The notes under the pieces: generated by a model | What the model was told of the DNA's origin: nothing | The model's input: only the letters and a program-made list of their open reading frames with translations | The model's database searches: none | Program-made: the position numbers and the translations under genes | Source: Streptomyces puniciscabiei | Lineage (GTDB): Bacteria > Actinomycetota > Actinomycetes > Streptomycetales > Streptomycetaceae | Direction: 5' to 3' | Length of the DNA: 64,000 bases | NCBI RefSeq assembly: GCF_006715785.1 | Contig: NZ_VFNX01000002.1 | Coordinates: forward strand, 558,001 to 622,000 | Shown: positions 17,161 through 25,324 of the stretch, piece by piece | How the letters are laid out: the number at the start of each line of letters is the position of its first letter | Numbering within the stretch: position 1 is the first letter of the stretch

Positions 17161-18131
17161 TCAAGGTCGAATGGCTCTACTGGCTGGTGGGCCTCGTCTT
17201 CGTCGTCATGGCCGTACAGATGGCCGCCGACCGCAGCAACCCCAAGCGGTGGACGACCGCCGCGTTCTGGGGCCTGCTCGGGCTCACCTTCCCCTACGGC
17301 ACCGGCGTCGCCGACGCCACCGCGAAGAACGGCGACTGGACGTTGCCCGCCGAACCGCTGGGCGTCGCGGTCCTCGCCCTGATCGTGCTCGCCGGGTTCA
17401 ACTTCCTGGGCAAGGGCGTCCCGGTCACCAGCACCAGCGAGGAACGCGAGGCCTCCGCGGCCCGGCTCGGCAGCAGGATCTTCATCCCCGCCCTGACGAT
17501 CCCGCTCGTCGCCATCGTCTGCGCCTCCCTGCTCGACACCTCCGGCCTGTTCGAGACCGGCAAGGCCACCCTCCTCGGGCTCGGCGTCGGCTGCCTGGTC
17601 GCGCTGGTCGTCGGCATGCTGGTCACCGGCGAGCGGAAGCTGTCCGTGCCGCTGCACTCCGGGCGTTCCATGCTGGAGGCGATGGGCTCCGCCCTGCTGC
17701 TCCCCCAGCTCCTCGCCGTGCTCGGCTCGATCTTCGCTCTGGCCGGGGTCGGCACCCAGGTCGGAAAGATCGTGCACGAGGTCCTGCCGGACAACTCGAA
17801 GTACCTGGCCGTCGTCGCGTACTGCGTCGGCATGTTCCTGTTCACCGTGATCATGGGCAACGCGTTCGCCGCGTTCCCGGTGATGACCGCGGCCATCGGC
17901 TGGCCCGTCCTGATCGAGCAGATGCACGGCAATGCCCCGGCCGTTCTCGCGATCGGCATGCTGGCCGGCTTCTCCGGCACCCTGTGCACCCCGATGGCCG
18001 CGAACTACAACATCGTCCCGGCGACCCTGCTGGAGCTGAAGGACCAGTACGGCCCCATCAAGGCGCAGATCCCGACCGCCCTGCCGCTCCTGGCCTGCTC
18101 CACCGTGATCATGGCGCTCTTCGCGTTCTGA
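17157..18131 (+). CDS. DUF979-family membrane protein, probable transporter subunit
   Basis: The product is 324 aa with about nine apolar segments, among them WLYWLVGLVFVVMAVQMA, IFIPALTIPLVAIVCASL, MLEAMGSALLLPQLLAVLGS and AIGMLAGFSGTLCTPMAANY. The last resembles the anion/dicarboxylate-transporter style GT(L)CTP-AAN(F/Y)N re-entrant motif. GTG 17157 overlaps the DUF969 stop (GTGA), so the two are co-translated and probably form one carrier. DUF979 pairs with DUF969 across bacteria and has no established substrate. The next gene, pcp, begins 54 bp later. Together with the divergent pxpABC this points to pyroglutamate. Confidence 0.85.
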   Translation: MIKVEWLYWLVGLVFVVMAVQMAADRSNPKRWTTAAFWGLLGLTFPYGTGVADATAKNGDWTLPAEPLGVAVLALIVLAGFNFLGKGVPVTSTSEEREASAARLGSRIFIPALTIPLVAIVCASLLDTSGLFETGKATLLGLGVGCLVALVVGMLVTGERKLSVPLHSGRSMLEAMGSALLLPQLLAVLGSIFALAGVGTQVGKIVHEVLPDNSKYLAVVAYCVGMFLFTVIMGNAFAAFPVMTAAIGWPVLIEQMHGNAPAVLAIGMLAGFSGTLCTPMAANYNIVPATLLELKDQYGPIKAQIPTALPLLACSTVIMALFAF

Positions 18132-18185
18132 GCCGCCTTCGCGTTCCGAGTCGTCCCTACCCTCGCCTCCCGTGAAGGAAGTGCC

Positions 18186-18836
18186 ATGACCCGCGTGCTC
18201 ATCACCGGCTTCGCGCCCTTCGACGGCCAGGAGGTCAACCCGTCCTGGCGGGCGGCCCGTCTCGTGGCCGCCGAGCCGCCCGCCGGGCTCACGGTCACCG
18301 CCGCCGAACTCCCCTGTGTCTTCGGCGAGTCCGTCGACACCCTGCGCGATGCCGTCCGCGCGTCGACGCCCGACCTGATCCTGTGTCTGGGCCAGGCGGG
18401 CGGCCGTCCCGGCGTCACCGTCGAACGCGTCGCCGTCAATGTCGACGACGCGCGCATCCCCGACAACGCGGGCAACCAGCCCATCGACGAACCCGTGGTC
18501 CCGGGCGGCCCCGCCGCGTACTTCTCGACCCTGCCCGTCAAGGCCTGCGTCGCCGCCCTGCGCGCGGCGGGCGTGCCGGCCGCGGTCTCCAACACGGCCG
18601 GCACGTTCGTCTGCAACCACGTCGCGTACGGCCTCGGCCACCTGATCGCCACCGAATTCCCTAGCGCCCGCGGTGGTTTCGTCCATGTGCCCTGGGCTCC
18701 CGAGCAGGTCCTGGACGGCACCGCCCCCGCCCTGGCGCCCGCCACGGTCGCCGACGGACTGCGCGCCCTGCTGGTCACCGCCGCCGGCACCCTGGCGGAG
18801 CACGACCTGAAGGTCACCGAGGGAGCCACCCACTGA
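18186..18836 (+). CDS. pcp: Pyrrolidone-carboxylate peptidase (pyroglutamyl peptidase I)
   Basis: The product is a 216-aa C15 cysteine peptidase that releases N-terminal pyroglutamate from peptides. The opening MTRVLITGFAPFDGQEVNPS is diagnostic. VERVAVNVDDARIPDN carries the Glu region, SNTAGTFVCNHVAYGLGH contains the catalytic Cys (GTFVCN), and GGFVHVPWAPEQ contains the catalytic His (FVHVP). It is cytoplasmic with no signal peptide, and its length is normal. It follows the DUF969/979 pair with a GAAGGAAGTGCC ribosome site. It would feed pyroglutamate to PxpABC, and the shared promoter region supports joint regulation. Its TGA overlaps the ATG of the DUF2891 pseudogene. Confidence 0.95.
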   Translation: MTRVLITGFAPFDGQEVNPSWRAARLVAAEPPAGLTVTAAELPCVFGESVDTLRDAVRASTPDLILCLGQAGGRPGVTVERVAVNVDDARIPDNAGNQPIDEPVVPGGPAAYFSTLPVKACVAALRAAGVPAAVSNTAGTFVCNHVAYGLGHLIATEFPSARGGFVHVPWAPEQVLDGTAPALAPATVADGLRALLVTAAGTLAEHDLKVTEGATH

Positions 18837-19366
18837 TGCCGCGCAGCGCACACGCGTCCGGCTTCGCCCGTCCGGCCCTTGCCGACATCACCCGGGAGTA
18901 CCCCGACTTCCCTGCGCACCCGGTCACTTCACCCGACGAGGAGGTACGGCCCAGCACGCTGCATCCGGCCTTCCAGGGCGCCGACGACTGGCACTCGTCG
19001 GTCCATATGCACTGGCTGCTGGTGCACCTGCTGCGCCGCCACGGCGACACGCCCGCCTTCCCCGCCCACGGCGCCGGGTTCCTGCCCGCGCCGCGCTCCG
19101 GCGCCCCCTGCCCGCTGCTGGAGGTGCCGGTCGTCTCCGACCACGCCGACCGCACATCGGCCATCTGCTGGGTCTCACCCTCGGCAGGGCCGCCGCGCTG
19201 CCGGACGGGCCGGTCCGCGCGCTTGGCGGAAGCCGCCGAGGCCCACCTCGCGGCGAGCCTGCCCGCGGTGGAACGCACGGACTTCACGACCGGCCACTGG
19301 CCGGCCACCTTCGCGGCACTGGCCCTCGGCGCGGGATCCGACTCCCCAGCGGCCGACGTCGCCTGA
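18836..19366 (+). pseudogene. DUF2891 gene with internal deletion and compensating frameshifts
   Basis: The frame from ATG 18836 begins like a DUF2891 protein: LADITREYPDFPAHPVTS and HPAFQGADDWHSSVHMHWLL, with VHLLRR. It then passes, without the central part, to family C-terminal sequence, APCPLLEVPVVSDHAD. The next expected piece, PHIGHLLGLTLGRAAALPDG, lies in a different frame. The open frame returns with AEAAEAHLAASLPAVE and GHWPATFAALALG. The normal length is about 330 aa; only 176 codons remain, so some 150 were lost from the middle. It is coupled to pcp by TGATG, suggesting the intact gene once belonged to that operon. Confidence 0.65.
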
Positions 19367-19375
19367 CCGACGGCG

Positions 19376-19414
19376 GGCGGCGACTCGCTCCACGACCGCA
19401 GGGCCGTCGCCGCC
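19376..19414. terminator. Hairpin between convergent genes
   Basis: GGCGGCGAC (19376-19384) pairs with GTCGCCGCC (19406-19414) across a 21-nt loop. It sits between the end of the DUF2891 remnant and the end of the GNAT gene, so it can serve both strands. Confidence 0.4.
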
Positions 19415-19419
19415 TGGGG

Positions 19420-19758
19420 TCAGCCCAGTTCGGTGTCCAGCCAGTGCAGGACGTCGGGGGTCACGGGGTCGGTGATGTCGGCGAACTCCTCGTGCCTGTT
19501 CAGGAACTTGGCCACGTACGGGCAGACGGGCACGATCCGCTTGCCGGACTCCCGCACGTCGGTGAGCGCCTCCTGGACCAACCGGGAGGCCAGGCCCTGT
19601 CCGGCGAAGGCCTCGTCGACCTCGGTGTGGTGGAAGACGCGCTGGTCACCGCGGTCGCGGTAGGCGGTCAGTCCGGCGCGCTCGCCACCGACCATGATCT
19701 CGTAGCGGTTCCTGGCGGCGTTGTGCTCCACGGTCGGAGCGGCGGAGGGCTGGCTCAT
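19420..19758 (-). CDS. GNAT-family (YjdJ-type) N-acetyltransferase
   Basis: The product is a short 112-aa N-acetyltransferase. HHTEVDEAFAGQGLASRLVQ contains the acetyl-CoA pyrophosphate loop (AGQGLASRL), and IVPVCPYVAKFLNRHEEF is the typical closing segment of the YjdJ/GTLF3-like subgroup with PxCPY. These small proteins often look like single-domain acetyltransferases of unknown acceptor. The start ATG 19758 (MSQPSAAPTVEH) was chosen over the longer in-frame 19797, because it matches the usual length. It lies 73 bp downstream of the pirin gene on the same strand, so co-transcription is likely. Confidence 0.8.
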   Translation of the reverse strand: MSQPSAAPTVEHNAARNRYEIMVGGERAGLTAYRDRGDQRVFHHTEVDEAFAGQGLASRLVQEALTDVRESGKRIVPVCPYVAKFLNRHEEFADITDPVTPDVLHWLDTELG

Positions 19759-19831
19759 GGGGTGCCTTTCGGACGGGAGCGGGTGGGGTCGGTGCACGCG
19801 GCGGAGAGGAACGTGACGCGTGCCGGAGATG

Positions 19832-20821
19832 TCAGCGGCGCGGTGGATTCCTGCGCGGTGTGATCACGGCGTTCGGCAGGGCGGGGGCGGGAAGACGGTG
19901 CCCCGGATACCCCTCGACCACCCCGAAGCGATCGGAGGAGTTCTGCCAGTCCTCCCGGGCCTTGGCGACGTCCTCGTGGCTGCGGCCGACGAAATTCCAC
20001 CACATGACGATCTCCTCCTCGAACGGGGTCCCGCCGAGCAGCACCGTCCGTGCGGCGTCGTCCGACTCGTTCGTCAGGGTCAACGTGTCGGCGCCCGGCG
20101 CGACATAGCCCAGCTGCGCAGGACCCACCGGGGTGTTCGCCAGGCACACCAGTCCCTGGTCGACCAGGAGGCCGTGCTCGAAGGCGGGGTCCACGGCGAG
20201 GGTGAGGGTCGCGCGCGGCCGGAGGACGATCTCGGCGCCGAGCAGCGGTGTGAAGGCCGGCACCGGAGAGACCCGGCCCGCCAGGGAGCCCACGAAGACC
20301 CTGATCTCCGCTCCGTCGGCCTGCACCGGCTCGGGTGCGTAGTGCTGGAAGTCCCGTTCGGTGTCGCGGTGTTCCGCCGGGAGAGCCACCCACAGCTGCA
20401 CGCCGTGCAGGACGGTGGTCCGCGGGGTGGAGACCTCCGAGTGGCTGATGCCGTACCCGCCCGTCATGAGGTTCAGCTCGCCGGGCCGTACGTACGTGTG
20501 GTTGCCCATGCTGTCCCGGTGCTCGATCTCCCCGGTGAACAGCCAGCTGACCGTCTGCAGGCCGGTGTGGGGGTGCGGGGCGACGTCCATGCCGCCTGTG
20601 ACCGAGACGTCGTCCGGGCCGTAGTGGTCGGCGAAGCACCAGGCGCCGATCAGGGTCCGCGCGCGCTGCGGCAGCGTGCGGCGTACGGTCATCGCCCGGG
20701 GGCCACCGAGGGGCACATCGCGCGGGGTCAGTACGTCGACCCGGGCCGGCCCGGTGGTCCGGTCGGCGTCGACTGCGCCCCCGCACCGCAGCTCCTTGGG
20801 TTTCGTCTCGATGTTGCTCAC
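19832..20821 (-). CDS. Pirin-family protein (quercetinase-like cupin)
   Basis: This is a 329-aa bicupin of the pirin family, which binds iron in the N-terminal cupin and can act as a quercetin dioxygenase or redox sensor. The metal-site motif is clear: DVAPHPHTGLQTVSWLFTGE followed by IEHRDSMGN, giving the three His and one Glu ligands. PGELNLMTGGYGISHSE follows, and the C-terminal cupin includes EEEIVMWWNFVGRSHEDV. The start at 20821 reads MSNIETKPKEL. A palindrome just upstream suggests repression by a MarR-type factor responding to phenolics or electrophiles. The quinone reductase gene on the same strand upstream fits such a response. Confidence 0.9.
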   Translation of the reverse strand: MSNIETKPKELRCGGAVDADRTTGPARVDVLTPRDVPLGGPRAMTVRRTLPQRARTLIGAWCFADHYGPDDVSVTGGMDVAPHPHTGLQTVSWLFTGEIEHRDSMGNHTYVRPGELNLMTGGYGISHSEVSTPRTTVLHGVQLWVALPAEHRDTERDFQHYAPEPVQADGAEIRVFVGSLAGRVSPVPAFTPLLGAEIVLRPRATLTLAVDPAFEHGLLVDQGLVCLANTPVGPAQLGYVAPGADTLTLTNESDDAARTVLLGGTPFEEEIVMWWNFVGRSHEDVAKAREDWQNSSDRFGVVEGYPGHRLPAPALPNAVITPRRNPPRR

Positions 20822-20843
20822 CGTGGACCGCCTCCCGGAAGAT

Positions 20844-20861
20844 TAGTTCTATGTTCAACTA
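20844..20861. promoter_or_regulatory. Imperfect palindrome upstream of pirin
   Basis: TAGTTCTATGTTCAACTA at 20844-20861 has TAGTT/AACTA arms and unusually low GC for this DNA. It lies 23 bp upstream of the pirin start and looks like a MarR-type operator overlapping the promoter. Confidence 0.5.
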
Positions 20862-20903
20862 TTATGCCATGGCCGTAGGCCGTCACCCAGGGCGGCCGGG
20901 ATG

Positions 20904-21896
20904 TCAGCCGGCGGAGGTGAGGTCCGTACGCAGGACGACCCGGCGTCCGTGCAGTTCGCCCCTCTCCATCCGGGCATGCACGTCGGCGGCCGCGCCGAGG
21001 GGAAGGACCTCGATGCTGCGCGGGCGAAGGGCACCCCGGCCGAGCAGGTCGTTGATGTACGCGGCGGCTTCGGCGAGTTCGGCGGCTGTGGCGTGGGAGA
21101 TCACGAACCCCACGAGGGAACGGTCGTGCATGTACAGCGCCCCGGCGGGCAGGACCGGGCGGGTCCGGGCCCCGGCCAGCAGCACCACGCGGCCCCGGCG
21201 GGCGAGCAGGCCCACCGTGGTCTCGAGGTCGTTGACGCCTGCCGTGTCCAGGTACAGGTCGATCCCCGACGGCGCCGCGCCGCGGATCTTCGCCGTCAGT
21301 TCCGGATCCCGGTAGTCGAACACCTCGGCCGCCCCCAGCTCCGCGCAGTACGGCGTGTCCCGCGCGCCGGCCGTGGCGAGGACGCGGGCGCCGGCCCGCA
21401 CCGCCATCGTCACCAGGGCGCTGCCGACGTTGCCCGCGGCGCCGGCGACGAACACGGTGTCCCCCACGCGCAGCCGCCCGTGGACGAACAGGGCCAGATA
21501 GGCGGTCGCCGCCGGATGGAACGCGGCCACCGCCGCGTCGGGATCGACCCCTTCGGGCAGGTGGTACAGCCGGTCGGCCGCCACCACCGCCTGCTCGGCC
21601 GCCGCGCCCTGCCTGCCTCCGTGCCCGAGGCTGTTGCACCACACCCGGTCCCCGGCACGGAAGCCGCTGACGCCGGGGCCCGTCTCGGCGACCGTGCCGA
21701 CCAGATCACGGCCCACGACGAACGGAAAGTCGACCTGCGTGGGGAACAGGCCCGACCGCACGAACGTGTCCACCGGGTTGACCGTGGTCGCCAGGACGTC
21801 CACCAGCACGTCGGTCGGACCGGGCCGGGGCGCGGCGATCTCGCCGTACCGGATGACCTCGGCGGAACCCAGCTCCTCGATGTACGCAGCACGCAT
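20904..21896 (-). CDS. NADPH:quinone reductase-like zinc-independent MDR oxidoreductase
   Basis: The product is 330 aa with the medium-chain dehydrogenase/reductase fold. The GroES-like N-terminal half includes ATTVNPVDTFVRSGLFP and VVGRDLVGTVAETGPGV. The Rossmann part has GDTVFVAGAAGNVGSALVTM (NADPH-binding GAAGNVGS) and SGIDLYLDTAGVNDLE. Zinc-binding cysteines are absent, so it is of the quinone oxidoreductase (QOR) type. The start is ATG 21896 (MRAAYIEELGSAEV); an upstream in-frame codon at 21917 is less likely. It is on the same strand as pirin, 82 bp upstream of pirin's start. The two may form a quinone-detoxifying pair. Confidence 0.85.
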   Translation of the reverse strand: MRAAYIEELGSAEVIRYGEIAAPRPGPTDVLVDVLATTVNPVDTFVRSGLFPTQVDFPFVVGRDLVGTVAETGPGVSGFRAGDRVWCNSLGHGGRQGAAAEQAVVAADRLYHLPEGVDPDAAVAAFHPAATAYLALFVHGRLRVGDTVFVAGAAGNVGSALVTMAVRAGARVLATAGARDTPYCAELGAAEVFDYRDPELTAKIRGAAPSGIDLYLDTAGVNDLETTVGLLARRGRVVLLAGARTRPVLPAGALYMHDRSLVGFVISHATAAELAEAAAYINDLLGRGALRPRSIEVLPLGAAADVHARMERGELHGRRVVLRTDLTSAG

Positions 21897-21947
21897 GGCA
21901 CCACATGTTTCCACCACCGCCCCGCAAACCTCGGCCGCACCGGGCCG

Positions 21948-22847
21948 TCACCAGCGCATCGCGGTGAAATCGACGGGCCGGGGCGGCAGTTCGCGGGTGC
22001 GCTCCGCGAGCCCTCGCAGTCGCCGGGCCATCTCGTCGGCGGGGAGACGCCGGCGGTCGCCATGGCCGGGCAGCAGCCACTCGAAGCGCAGGTGTCCGAC
22101 GGTGCGCGCCAAGGAGGCGGCCAGCTCCCGGATGTCGTACCAGGTGACACTCTCCGCGACCTCGATGTCCCCGGTGGTTCGCGACCAGTAGAAACTGTCG
22201 CCGCTGAAGCAGTACCGGTCGTCGGCGAGGAAGAGCACACTGCCCCGTGTGTGGCCGGGCAGGGGCTGGGCGATCACCCCTTCGGCGATCTGCACCGGGT
22301 CGGTGCCGTGCAGGACGCGGTCGGCGTCCGGGGCGGCATCGAGGTCTCCCTCGTGGATCCACAGCCGCGCGCCGAAGCGGTCGGCGTAGCGGCGGCCGTG
22401 CGCGGCGTGGTCGCGATGGGTGAGCAGGACGTCGGTGACGGGGGCGAGGGTCTCGTAGCGCGCCGCCAGCGCCGTGCTCCAGCGTGGGGTGTCCACCATC
22501 ATCGCGGTGCCGTCGGGACGGCGTAACAGGTAGGAGTTGGCTCCCGCGGTGCGCGGGGAGTTGTGTCCGCACAGGTGGACGCTGTCGTCCAGGGCGATCG
22601 GGAAGGGGTCCGGTGCCGTGTCCAGCCGCCCTCCCGGGGGGCGGATCGAGCGGGTGGGGCAGGCATGCGCGGCGGCGTGGAGCAGCCGCGCCTCGGTCTG
22701 GTCCCGGGGCTGCCGCAGCACGGCCGAGCGTCCGTCGATCTCACCGATCAGGCCGGGCGCGAGCTGCCGCGCGACATCGCAGTTGGTGCACCGCTCGTCC
22801 ACGTACCAGCCGGCATACCGGCCGTCCCCGAACCGCTCACCGCTCAT
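21948..22847 (-). CDS. MBL-fold metallohydrolase with N-terminal ferredoxin-like domain
   Basis: The product is 299 aa. The first 80 residues contain a ferredoxin-like cluster motif (VDERCTNCDVARQLAPG, then HACPTRSIRPP), with three cysteines rather than the four expected for a full 4Fe-4S site. The metallo-beta-lactamase domain follows: VLLTHRDHAAHGRRYADRFG (HxxDHxxH), QPLPGHTRGSVLFLADD, YCFSGDSFYW and LLPGHGDRRRLP. It probably hydrolyses a thioester, lactone or glyoxalase-type substrate with two metals. The start is ATG 22847 with GGAGGGCACGGGAC upstream; in-frame ATGs at 22865 and 22889 are possible. It ends 51 bp upstream of the quinone reductase start. Confidence 0.8.
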   Translation of the reverse strand: MSGERFGDGRYAGWYVDERCTNCDVARQLAPGLIGEIDGRSAVLRQPRDQTEARLLHAAAHACPTRSIRPPGGRLDTAPDPFPIALDDSVHLCGHNSPRTAGANSYLLRRPDGTAMMVDTPRWSTALAARYETLAPVTDVLLTHRDHAAHGRRYADRFGARLWIHEGDLDAAPDADRVLHGTDPVQIAEGVIAQPLPGHTRGSVLFLADDRYCFSGDSFYWSRTTGDIEVAESVTWYDIRELAASLARTVGHLRFEWLLPGHGDRRRLPADEMARRLRGLAERTRELPPRPVDFTAMRW

Positions 22848-23193
22848 GTCCCGTGCCCTCCGCATCGTGTCCGCCGACCGCTTCCTCACGCTTCAGGGGT
22901 ATCCGACGCCGACCGGACAAAGGAAGGGTGCGTGGATCTTGTGGTCGGGGCATGACGCTGCTCTGAGCGGATGGTGCGAGCCGCGGCTCCGGGCTGATGC
23001 GTGAGTGGTCCGTCGACATCGCGGGTGGGGCGGGCACGGTGCGGCAGTAGCCCGGGGAAGTGGTGATGGCCCGTCCCGTCGGCACCGACGGGGCCCGCGG
23101 GGATCCGCGCGCCGGTGGGACGGGCCTGCGCCGTCGAGGACACGTGGCGGTGGCCGACGTGACCGGCCACCGTGTCCTGCCGGGGCGGCGAGG
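22848..23193. other. Intergenic region without a recognisable gene
   Basis: This is about 345 bp between the flavoprotein stop and the MBL gene start, both minus strand. It should carry the MBL promoter. A hairpin sits at its right end, described separately. No coding frame resembles a protein family. Confidence 0.55.
23148..23172 (-). terminator. Hairpin after the flavoprotein gene
   Basis: CGGTGGCC (23148-23155) and GGCCACCG (23165-23172) form a perfect 8-bp stem with a 9-nt loop, 21 bp beyond the stop of the minus-strand acyl-CoA dehydrogenase-like gene. Confidence 0.5.
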
Positions 23194-24384
23194 TCAGCGC
23201 CCCGGCTCGGTGCCGTCCACACCGAGTGCCCAGGCCCCGTAGGCCGTCCCGGTGGTCTCGAAGGAGAAGACCATGTGGGACGCGGCGGTGTTGACGTCGC
23301 GCCAGAACCGCTGGACCGGGTCGGACTCGAAATGACCCGTCGTCCCCATCCCGCGGAAGAGCCGTTCGACAGCGGACACCGACAGCTCGACCGCCAGCGC
23401 GAGGTCCCGCGGACCGCGGACCGCCGCCTCGCCCTGCTTGGTCTCCTCGATGCCGTCGGCGACCCGGGCGGCCCGCTGGACGAGGAGTTCCGCGGCGTCC
23501 ACCTCCGCGGCCGAGCGCGCCAGGTCGATCTGCACCGACGGCTTCTCGCGCAGCGGGGCACCCCGTCGGTCGAGCCGCCGGAGGTTCTGCTCGACCGCGG
23601 TCCGCACCGCGCCCCGCGCGGCGCCCACCACGGGCACGGCGAGCGGCAGCGCGTTCACCTCGTTCACGGGGACCGTGTGGCAGCGGGCCTCGGAGGCCGT
23701 CGCCCGACCCGCGTTGATGTCGAACCGGGACAGGGTCAGATGCTCGGGCACGAAGACGTCGTCCAGGACCATGGTGTCGCTGCCGGTCCCGCGCATGCCC
23801 AGCGTGAACCAGGTGTCCTTGACGGTGATGTCCCTCTGCGGCACCGCGAAGAACCGCACCTCGCCCCGCCCGTCGGGGCCCACCTCGCCGGGTACGGCGG
23901 AGCAGGCGAAGACCCAGTCGGCGAAGCGCACCCCGCTGATGTACTTCCATTCGCCGTTGAGCCGCCAGCCACCGGGGACGGGCTCGGCCTTCCCGGCCGG
24001 CATGAGCGCGCCCGCCACGAGGGCGTCCGGCCCGTCGCCCCAGATCACCGCCTGTCCCTCCGGGGGCAGGTACGCGCCGTACCGGGCCGCGTAGGCGGAC
24101 AGCGAGGCGGCCCAGGCAGCCGAGGCGCAGCCCTCGCCGACCAGGGTCACCGCCGAGGTCATGTCCACGAACCGGCCTTCCGTACCGCCGAAGGCCGCGG
24201 GGACGAAGTGCCGGGCGAACCCGGCTTCCCGCACCGCCGCGACCACCTCGGGCGCAAGGCACCGGGCGGCCTCCGTCTCGTCGCTGCACCGCGCCGCGAT
24301 CTGCGCCACGCGCGGAGCATCCGCGACGACCGCCGCCACGCTCGGCTTCTCGGCAAGGATCGTCGCTGTGCTGTCGCTGAGCAT
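23194..24384 (-). CDS. Acyl-CoA dehydrogenase-fold flavoprotein (flavin-dependent monooxygenase-like)
   Basis: The product is 396 aa. It has the acyl-CoA dehydrogenase fold: helical N-terminus (FARHFVPAAFGGTEGRFVDM, VTLVGEGCASAAWAASL), middle beta domain (VPGGWRLNGEWKYISGVRFA, MRGTGSDTMVLDDVFVPEH) and C-terminal helical bundle (RLFRGMGTTGHFESDP, QRFWRDVNTAASHM). The WRLNGEWKYISG block and the absence of the usual catalytic Glu context resemble the group D two-component monooxygenases (HpaB/HsaA-like), so it may need a separate flavin reductase. The start is ATG 24384 with GGAGGTGGCGAAGAC. A hairpin follows the stop. The substrate is unknown. Confidence 0.75.
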   Translation of the reverse strand: MLSDSTATILAEKPSVAAVVADAPRVAQIAARCSDETEAARCLAPEVVAAVREAGFARHFVPAAFGGTEGRFVDMTSAVTLVGEGCASAAWAASLSAYAARYGAYLPPEGQAVIWGDGPDALVAGALMPAGKAEPVPGGWRLNGEWKYISGVRFADWVFACSAVPGEVGPDGRGEVRFFAVPQRDITVKDTWFTLGMRGTGSDTMVLDDVFVPEHLTLSRFDINAGRATASEARCHTVPVNEVNALPLAVPVVGAARGAVRTAVEQNLRRLDRRGAPLREKPSVQIDLARSAAEVDAAELLVQRAARVADGIEETKQGEAAVRGPRDLALAVELSVSAVERLFRGMGTTGHFESDPVQRFWRDVNTAASHMVFSFETTGTAYGAWALGVDGTEPGR

Positions 24385-24909
24385 GTCTTCGCCACCTCCG
24401 TTGGGATGGCCGCAGTCTCTCCGGCCGAGCCCACGACGGGCCGCACCCGAGCCGGGACCGGCCCGCCAATCACCCGACCGGCTTCGCCACGACCGCGTCC
24501 GGTGCGCTCCGTCGGCCAACAAGCCGGTGCGCTCCGTCAGCCAACAAGTGGGATGCGTCGTGAGCGGCACCCGGTGGGAATGCGGGACCGCCACGCAGCT
24601 GTGAGCGGGAACGGCCGCCGTCCTATGCCCCCTGGCTCGCCGGCCACGGTCGCCGCCTCCGTCGCGGCCGGCAGCCGGATCACCCCGTCCGGAAGAGCGG
24701 AAAGCTCCCCGCACCGCCCTCATGGCGCCACGCGGTCTTACGCTCGGCCCGCCCGATGTCGAGAGCTCCCTCCGCTTCCGCGCGGCCCGGGACCGGCGAA
24801 CCTACAATGACGACATCACCCATGTCCGTCGGCCGCCCCGTACCTCGGCCGCGGCGGGCGGGAGGGTGCGGCTCGCCGTGATGGCCTGCGACGACAGTGG
24901 GAGGCAGCC
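24385..24909. other. Divergent intergenic region with tandem repeat and a candidate -10
   Basis: About 525 bp separate the flavoprotein start from the DUF2267 start. No gene is recognised. It contains a 25-bp tandem repeat, listed separately. TACAAT at 24803-24808 is a near-consensus -10 hexamer on the plus strand, about 100 bp before the DUF2267 gene. Confidence 0.5.
24499..24548. repeat. Two tandem 25-bp units
   Basis: The unit beginning CCGGTGCGCTCCGTC and ending GCCAACAAG occurs at 24499-24523 and immediately again at 24524-24548. One mismatch (G/A at unit position 16) separates the copies. It lies about 115-165 bp upstream of the flavoprotein start. Confidence 0.85.
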
Positions 24910-25296
24910 GTGCAACTGGAAGAATTCCTGGCCCAGGTCCGCGACCGGGGCGAGTACCGCAGCCGCGAGGAGACCGAGCACGTGTGCGAGGCGGTCCTGT
25001 GGGCGCTCGCGACCCGGATCGCCCCGGAACAGGCCGACGAACTGGCGGCTCGGTTGCCCGCCCCGCTGGACGAGGCCCTGCATCTGGACCGGGGGCGTCC
25101 GGAGACGTTCGACTGCGACGAGTTCCTGCGGCGGGTGTCCGTGCAGACCGGCGCCCGGCCCCGTACGGCCGAGTGGGACGCGGACGCCGTACTGTCCACG
25201 GTGGCCGACGCGGTGCCCGCCCCACAGCTCGACCAGCTCCTGTCCGGGCTGCCGGACCGCTACGCGGAGTTCTTCGGCAGGGCGAATCCCAGCTGA
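24910..25296 (+). CDS. DUF2267-domain protein
   Basis: The product is a 128-aa all-helical protein of the DUF2267 family, which occurs in stress and dormancy regions of actinobacteria. Conserved parts are VCEAVLWALATRIAPEQADE, LAARLPAPLDEALHLD and FDCDEFLRRVSVQTG. The C-terminal half repeats the same pattern (VLSTVADAVPAPQLDQLLSG, LPDRYAEFF), consistent with the internal duplication of the family. The biochemical role is unknown. The start is GTG 24910 with GTGGGAGGCAGCC upstream. It converges on the alpha/beta hydrolase gene, with 28 bp between stops. Confidence 0.85.
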   Translation: MQLEEFLAQVRDRGEYRSREETEHVCEAVLWALATRIAPEQADELAARLPAPLDEALHLDRGRPETFDCDEFLRRVSVQTGARPRTAEWDADAVLSTVADAVPAPQLDQLLSGLPDRYAEFFGRANPS

Positions 25297-25324
25297 CAAG
25301 GCGTCCCTGCCGGCAAGGCACCCA

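Noticed and set aside
24499..24548. A CRISPR-like array
   Set aside because: There are only two units in direct contact, with no spacers and no cas genes. It is a plain tandem duplication.
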